From positions 1-10,150 of the forward strand of contig CATZGB010000062.1 of assembly GCA_958418815.1 (NCBI GenBank): a DNA stretch of 10,150 nt, in the 5' to 3' direction. Positions 7,791 to 10,150 of this stretch are shown here, piece by piece; within the stretch, counting starts at the first letter, position 1; every line of letters starts with the position of its first letter. The position numbers were made by a program, and so were the translations under genes. The DNA comes from an uncultured Bacteroidales bacterium (GTDB lineage Bacteria > Bacteroidota > Bacteroidia > Bacteroidales > Muribaculaceae). The notes beneath the pieces were generated by a model that was not told the origin of the DNA, ran no database searches, and saw only the letters and a list, made by a program, of their open reading frames with translations.

Positions 7791-8935
7791 AAGCTACATA
7801 TAAAAAGACTGTTTTTTGGTGGAACATTCCATGTGCCGGAATGATCAATGTCCTCAAAGCTTATTGCGAGACATGCGATTCTGAATGCATAGTGGTGACA
7901 GGAAGCCTAAGCGCATCACGCAAGGCAATGGGATGGGCAGATAAAGGCAAATTGTTTCCCAACCACACTATCATCTCTGACGAGGATTGGATTACGACAG
8001 GTAGATCTCTGATTGACAAATATGCCGACCGCCTGCATATCTTTAACGGCATCACACATACGCCAAGAATGAGAGAACTGATACAATATGCCATTTCAAA
8101 GAATGTGGCATTCTGTAATATGTCGGAGGCGTATTTCAACCTCGAGAATGGAATGCGGAAAATAGTCAAGAGCGCATACATCCGTTTGCTTCTGCCGCGC
8201 CATACTCGCGATATCGCATCCAAAAGCCTCGGGGTGATGTGTCTATCAGGAAACTCACAGCGAGATTTCAGGCAATTCCAAAGATTGGGATTCAGTCCCG
8301 ATGACATCTATCCTTATGGCTACTTCACAGATGAGGGAAAAGAAATACAGTATGCCAAAGCATCAGACGGCCTGATACACCTGCTTTGTCCCGGACTGCT
8401 TGAGCATTACAAAGGAGTGGATATCCTGATAAAGGCTATCAGAAAATTATCAAAACAAGGCATTGATAATTTTGTATGCCATATCACCGGGCGTGGAAGA
8501 ATGGAGACAAGACTAAAATCGATGGCACAACGCTATGGACTCTCTGGCCTTGTCAGATTTGAAGGAGTGTTGGATGCTGAGGAATACGACAAGCTTATCC
8601 CTCAGATTGACATCCTCGTCGCTCCCGGACGGGTGGAGCCATGGGGTATACGAATAAATGAAGCCATACAACGAGGCCAGGCTGTGGTAATCAGCGACGG
8701 CCTCGGAGCAGCTTCTCTTATCAAGGATTCCAATGGAGGTGCGATTTTTCCATCCGGAGATTCAAATGCTCTGGCCGAGTGCTTGATTCCCCTCTTGAAA
8801 AACCCAAAATATCTTGCCGTCGCCAAGCAGAACAATCTTGAATATAAGAATGCCATAAGTTGTGACAGGCAAGCCGCCATCCTTAACAAACACATATCAG
8901 AAATCCAGAAGAAACACCGACTTTATCAACGATGA
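7787..8935 (+). CDS. GT4-like glycosyltransferase (GT-B fold) with divergent N-terminal domain
   Basis: A 382-residue GT-B glycosyltransferase. The C-terminal donor domain is typical GT4: LLCPGLLEHYKGVDILIKA with K209, HITGRGRME, VRFEGVLDAEEYDKL, LVAPGRVEPWG, and the E-x7-E signature as E284-PWGIRIN-E292, then AIQRGQAVVISD. The N-terminal acceptor domain is unusual. It opens with VFWWNIPCAGMINVLKAYCE (9-28) rather than the glycine-rich GG-x(4)-L loop seen in many GT4 enzymes, and has a long basic stretch near RLLLPRHTRD. This may reflect a distinct acceptor. ATG 7787 overlaps the polymerase stop by four bases, which fits translational coupling and supports the start. The gene ends in a second ATGA overlap with the next GT4. 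The donor sugar is unknown; the family call is firm from the second domain. Confidence 0.88.
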   Translation: MKATYKKTVFWWNIPCAGMINVLKAYCETCDSECIVVTGSLSASRKAMGWADKGKLFPNHTIISDEDWITTGRSLIDKYADRLHIFNGITHTPRMRELIQYAISKNVAFCNMSEAYFNLENGMRKIVKSAYIRLLLPRHTRDIASKSLGVMCLSGNSQRDFRQFQRLGFSPDDIYPYGYFTDEGKEIQYAKASDGLIHLLCPGLLEHYKGVDILIKAIRKLSKQGIDNFVCHITGRGRMETRLKSMAQRYGLSGLVRFEGVLDAEEYDKLIPQIDILVAPGRVEPWGIRINEAIQRGQAVVISDGLGAASLIKDSNGGAIFPSGDSNALAECLIPLLKNPKYLAVAKQNNLEYKNAISCDRQAAILNKHISEIQKKHRLYQR

Positions 8936-10071
8936 ACATTCTTCATTCCGGAGCTCTTGATGTATGGGCAGGTGGACCCGCATTAAGCACATGGCTCACG
9001 ATTAAGGGTCTCAGAAACCGCGGGCACAATGTGACAGCCATAACAGCGCCGTTGCCTGAAGGAGACCGTCTGATTGATGACGACGCGAATCCTGTATACA
9101 CCCAGCACTCAAAATTTGGCACCCTCGCATATGTACCTGGCTTAAGACAGCTGCTGCGTGACATCAAAGATATTGACATATACCATATCCAAGGAATATG
9201 GATGCTGCATGGACTTACGGTTTCATCATATGCCAGCAGCATTGGAAAGCCATACGTGGTGACACTCAGAGGAATGCTTTATCCTGAGGCGATTGCGCAT
9301 AATGCGTTAATCAAACGGCTGTCTATGGCACTATATCAACGTAAGATACTCACGAATGCCGCCGCTGTACAATGCACATGCCGGGAGGAAATGGATCATT
9401 TCCGGAATCTTGGGTTCAAGACACCTGTAGCTATAATTCCCAATCCTATAGAGACAACCGGAGTCATTGACATTCCGATTCCCGACAAACCCATATTCAC
9501 AGTAGGCTACCTTGGACGTCTGCATCCCCGCAAAAGGGTTGAGCGTCTTATACGTGCTATGTATGACCTTAAAGAGCAGCTTCCATCCAATGCCAGACTG
9601 AGAATCATAGGAGGTGGAGATGCCGGATATACGGAATTTCTGAAGTCCGAAATCACTCGTCTGGGACTCACAAACGTCGAGATGACAGGTTTCCTGTCGG
9701 GCAAAGAAAAAGACGACGCAATCAAGTCCTTGTCTGTGCTTGCGGTACCCAGTGATTTCGAGAACTTCGGTAATATCGTGACCGAAGCTCTTGTACGCGG
9801 TGTGCCTGTAATCGCATCCAAAGGAATGCCTTGGCAGGAACTACCTGAAAACAAGTGCGGATGGTGGATTGATAATTCCCAGGAAGAAATAAACAAGACT
9901 ATATTGGAAAGCTATCACATCGGTGAAAAGTCACTGAATGATATGGGAACAAATGGGCGCAAACTGATTTCACAGCGCTACTCAGTAGCATCGCTTGGTG
10001 AAAAAATGGAAATGCTTTATAGTTGGATTCTGAAAGGAGGAGAAACGCCGGACTTCCTCCACCTGTTATGA
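8932..10071 (+). CDS. GT4-family glycosyltransferase (GT-B fold)
   Basis: A 379-residue canonical GT4 glycosyltransferase. The N-terminal domain has the glycine-rich loop DVWAGGPALST (10-20) and HIQGIWMLHG, then PYVVTLRGML. The hinge has IIPNPIE. The donor domain shows GRLHPRKRVERLI (195-207, with R200 and K201 as phosphate-binding candidates), LRIIGGGD, VEMTGFLSG, and the E-x7-E signature as E277-NFGNIVT-E285 followed by ALVRGVPVIASKGMPWQEL. The GMPWQEL segment is typical of GT4 enzymes in Bacteroidetes exopolysaccharide clusters. ATG 8932 overlaps the previous stop as ATGA, and its own TGA overlaps a further ATG at 10068. Like its neighbour it probably adds a sugar late in repeat-unit assembly, after the two are translated together; the order of addition is inference. 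Confidence 0.94.
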   Translation: MNILHSGALDVWAGGPALSTWLTIKGLRNRGHNVTAITAPLPEGDRLIDDDANPVYTQHSKFGTLAYVPGLRQLLRDIKDIDIYHIQGIWMLHGLTVSSYASSIGKPYVVTLRGMLYPEAIAHNALIKRLSMALYQRKILTNAAAVQCTCREEMDHFRNLGFKTPVAIIPNPIETTGVIDIPIPDKPIFTVGYLGRLHPRKRVERLIRAMYDLKEQLPSNARLRIIGGGDAGYTEFLKSEITRLGLTNVEMTGFLSGKEKDDAIKSLSVLAVPSDFENFGNIVTEALVRGVPVIASKGMPWQELPENKCGWWIDNSQEEINKTILESYHIGEKSLNDMGTNGRKLISQRYSVASLGEKMEMLYSWILKGGETPDFLHLL

Positions 10072-10150
10072 CAGACAAACCACAGGACAATTACAAAAGT
10101 ATCCGTCCGAAAAAAGCCGACTTGATTATAGATTTTCAAGTCGGCATTAG
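10068..10150 (+). CDS. Probable start of the next operon gene, truncated by the window edge
   Basis: An ATG at 10068 overlaps the preceding TGA as ATGA, exactly like the junctions at 7787 and 8932, and the frame stays open for 27 codons to the right edge. The visible peptide is hydrophilic at first (MTDKPQDNYKSIRPKKADL) and then IIDFQVGI. I do not recognise the family. The repeated junction pattern is the main support. Against it, 27 open codons is weak evidence, and a perfect inverted repeat at 10116-10145 would lie inside the frame and could instead be a terminator. Confidence 0.5.
   Translation, partial: MTDKPQDNYKSIRPKKADLIIDFQVGI
10110..10145 (-). terminator. Perfect inverted repeat with A/T tract, possible intrinsic terminator
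   Basis: GCCGACTTGA at 10116-10125 is matched perfectly by TCAAGTCGGC at 10136-10145, with a 10-base loop between. Six A residues at 10110-10115 sit directly before the left arm, so on the minus strand the hairpin is followed by six T residues, the form of a Rho-independent terminator for a gene coming from the right. On the plus strand the bases after the stem are ATTAG and no T tract is visible before the edge. It overlaps the possible reading frame starting at 10068, so the two calls compete. Confidence 0.45.

Noticed and set aside
7861..8307. Minus-strand 148-codon open frame
   Set aside because: It lies wholly inside the GT4 gene with clear motifs on the other strand, and its translation shows no domain; it is a shadow frame.

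Overview
The window looks like an internal slice of a surface-polysaccharide (capsule, O-antigen or exopolysaccharide) assembly locus. It contains one gene truncated at the left edge, nine complete genes and probably one gene truncated at the right edge, all on the + strand. The likely host is a member of the Bacteroidales, with gut families such as Muribaculaceae or Bacteroidaceae plausible. Reasons are the family content, the moderate and uneven base composition (some 60-base stretches at 45-50% G+C, others near 20-30%), and starts that lack convincing Shine-Dalgarno sequences. The taxon is inference; there is no RNA gene or marker gene to fix it.

Layout, left to right: tail of a left-handed beta-helix (hexapeptide) acyltransferase (1-106); GT2 glycosyltransferase (208-1149); membrane acyltransferase-3 protein (about 1314-2345, clearly AT-rich); GT32 DXD glycosyltransferase (2428-3180); second GT2 glycosyltransferase (3200-4165); second membrane acyltransferase-3 protein (4217-5206); GT4 glycosyltransferase (5246-6367); Wzy-type polymerase (6393-7790); two more GT4 glycosyltransferases (7787-8935 and 8932-10071); and a probable next gene starting at 10068 that runs off the right edge. 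The right edge also carries a perfect 10-bp inverted repeat that could instead be a terminator.

Together the genes fit a Wzx/Wzy-type pathway. Six glycosyltransferases would build a lipid-linked oligosaccharide repeat unit at the cytoplasmic face of the inner membrane. Two integral-membrane acyltransferases and the hexapeptide enzyme would add acyl (probably O-acetyl) groups. Wzy would polymerise the flipped units in the periplasm. The initiating sugar-phosphate transferase, the Wzx flippase, chain-length control, export proteins and nucleotide-sugar synthesis genes are not in this window and would be expected nearby.

Gene packing changes across the window. In the left half genes are separated by gaps of roughly 20-165 bases. 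From the polymerase onward each gene overlaps the next by four bases (ATGA), which suggests translational coupling. I saw no RNA genes, CRISPR arrays, insertion sequences, integrases or convincing promoters. I did not find a clearly new kind of system; the window reads as a strain-variable polysaccharide cluster, and its main interest is its mosaic composition and the ambiguous right edge.
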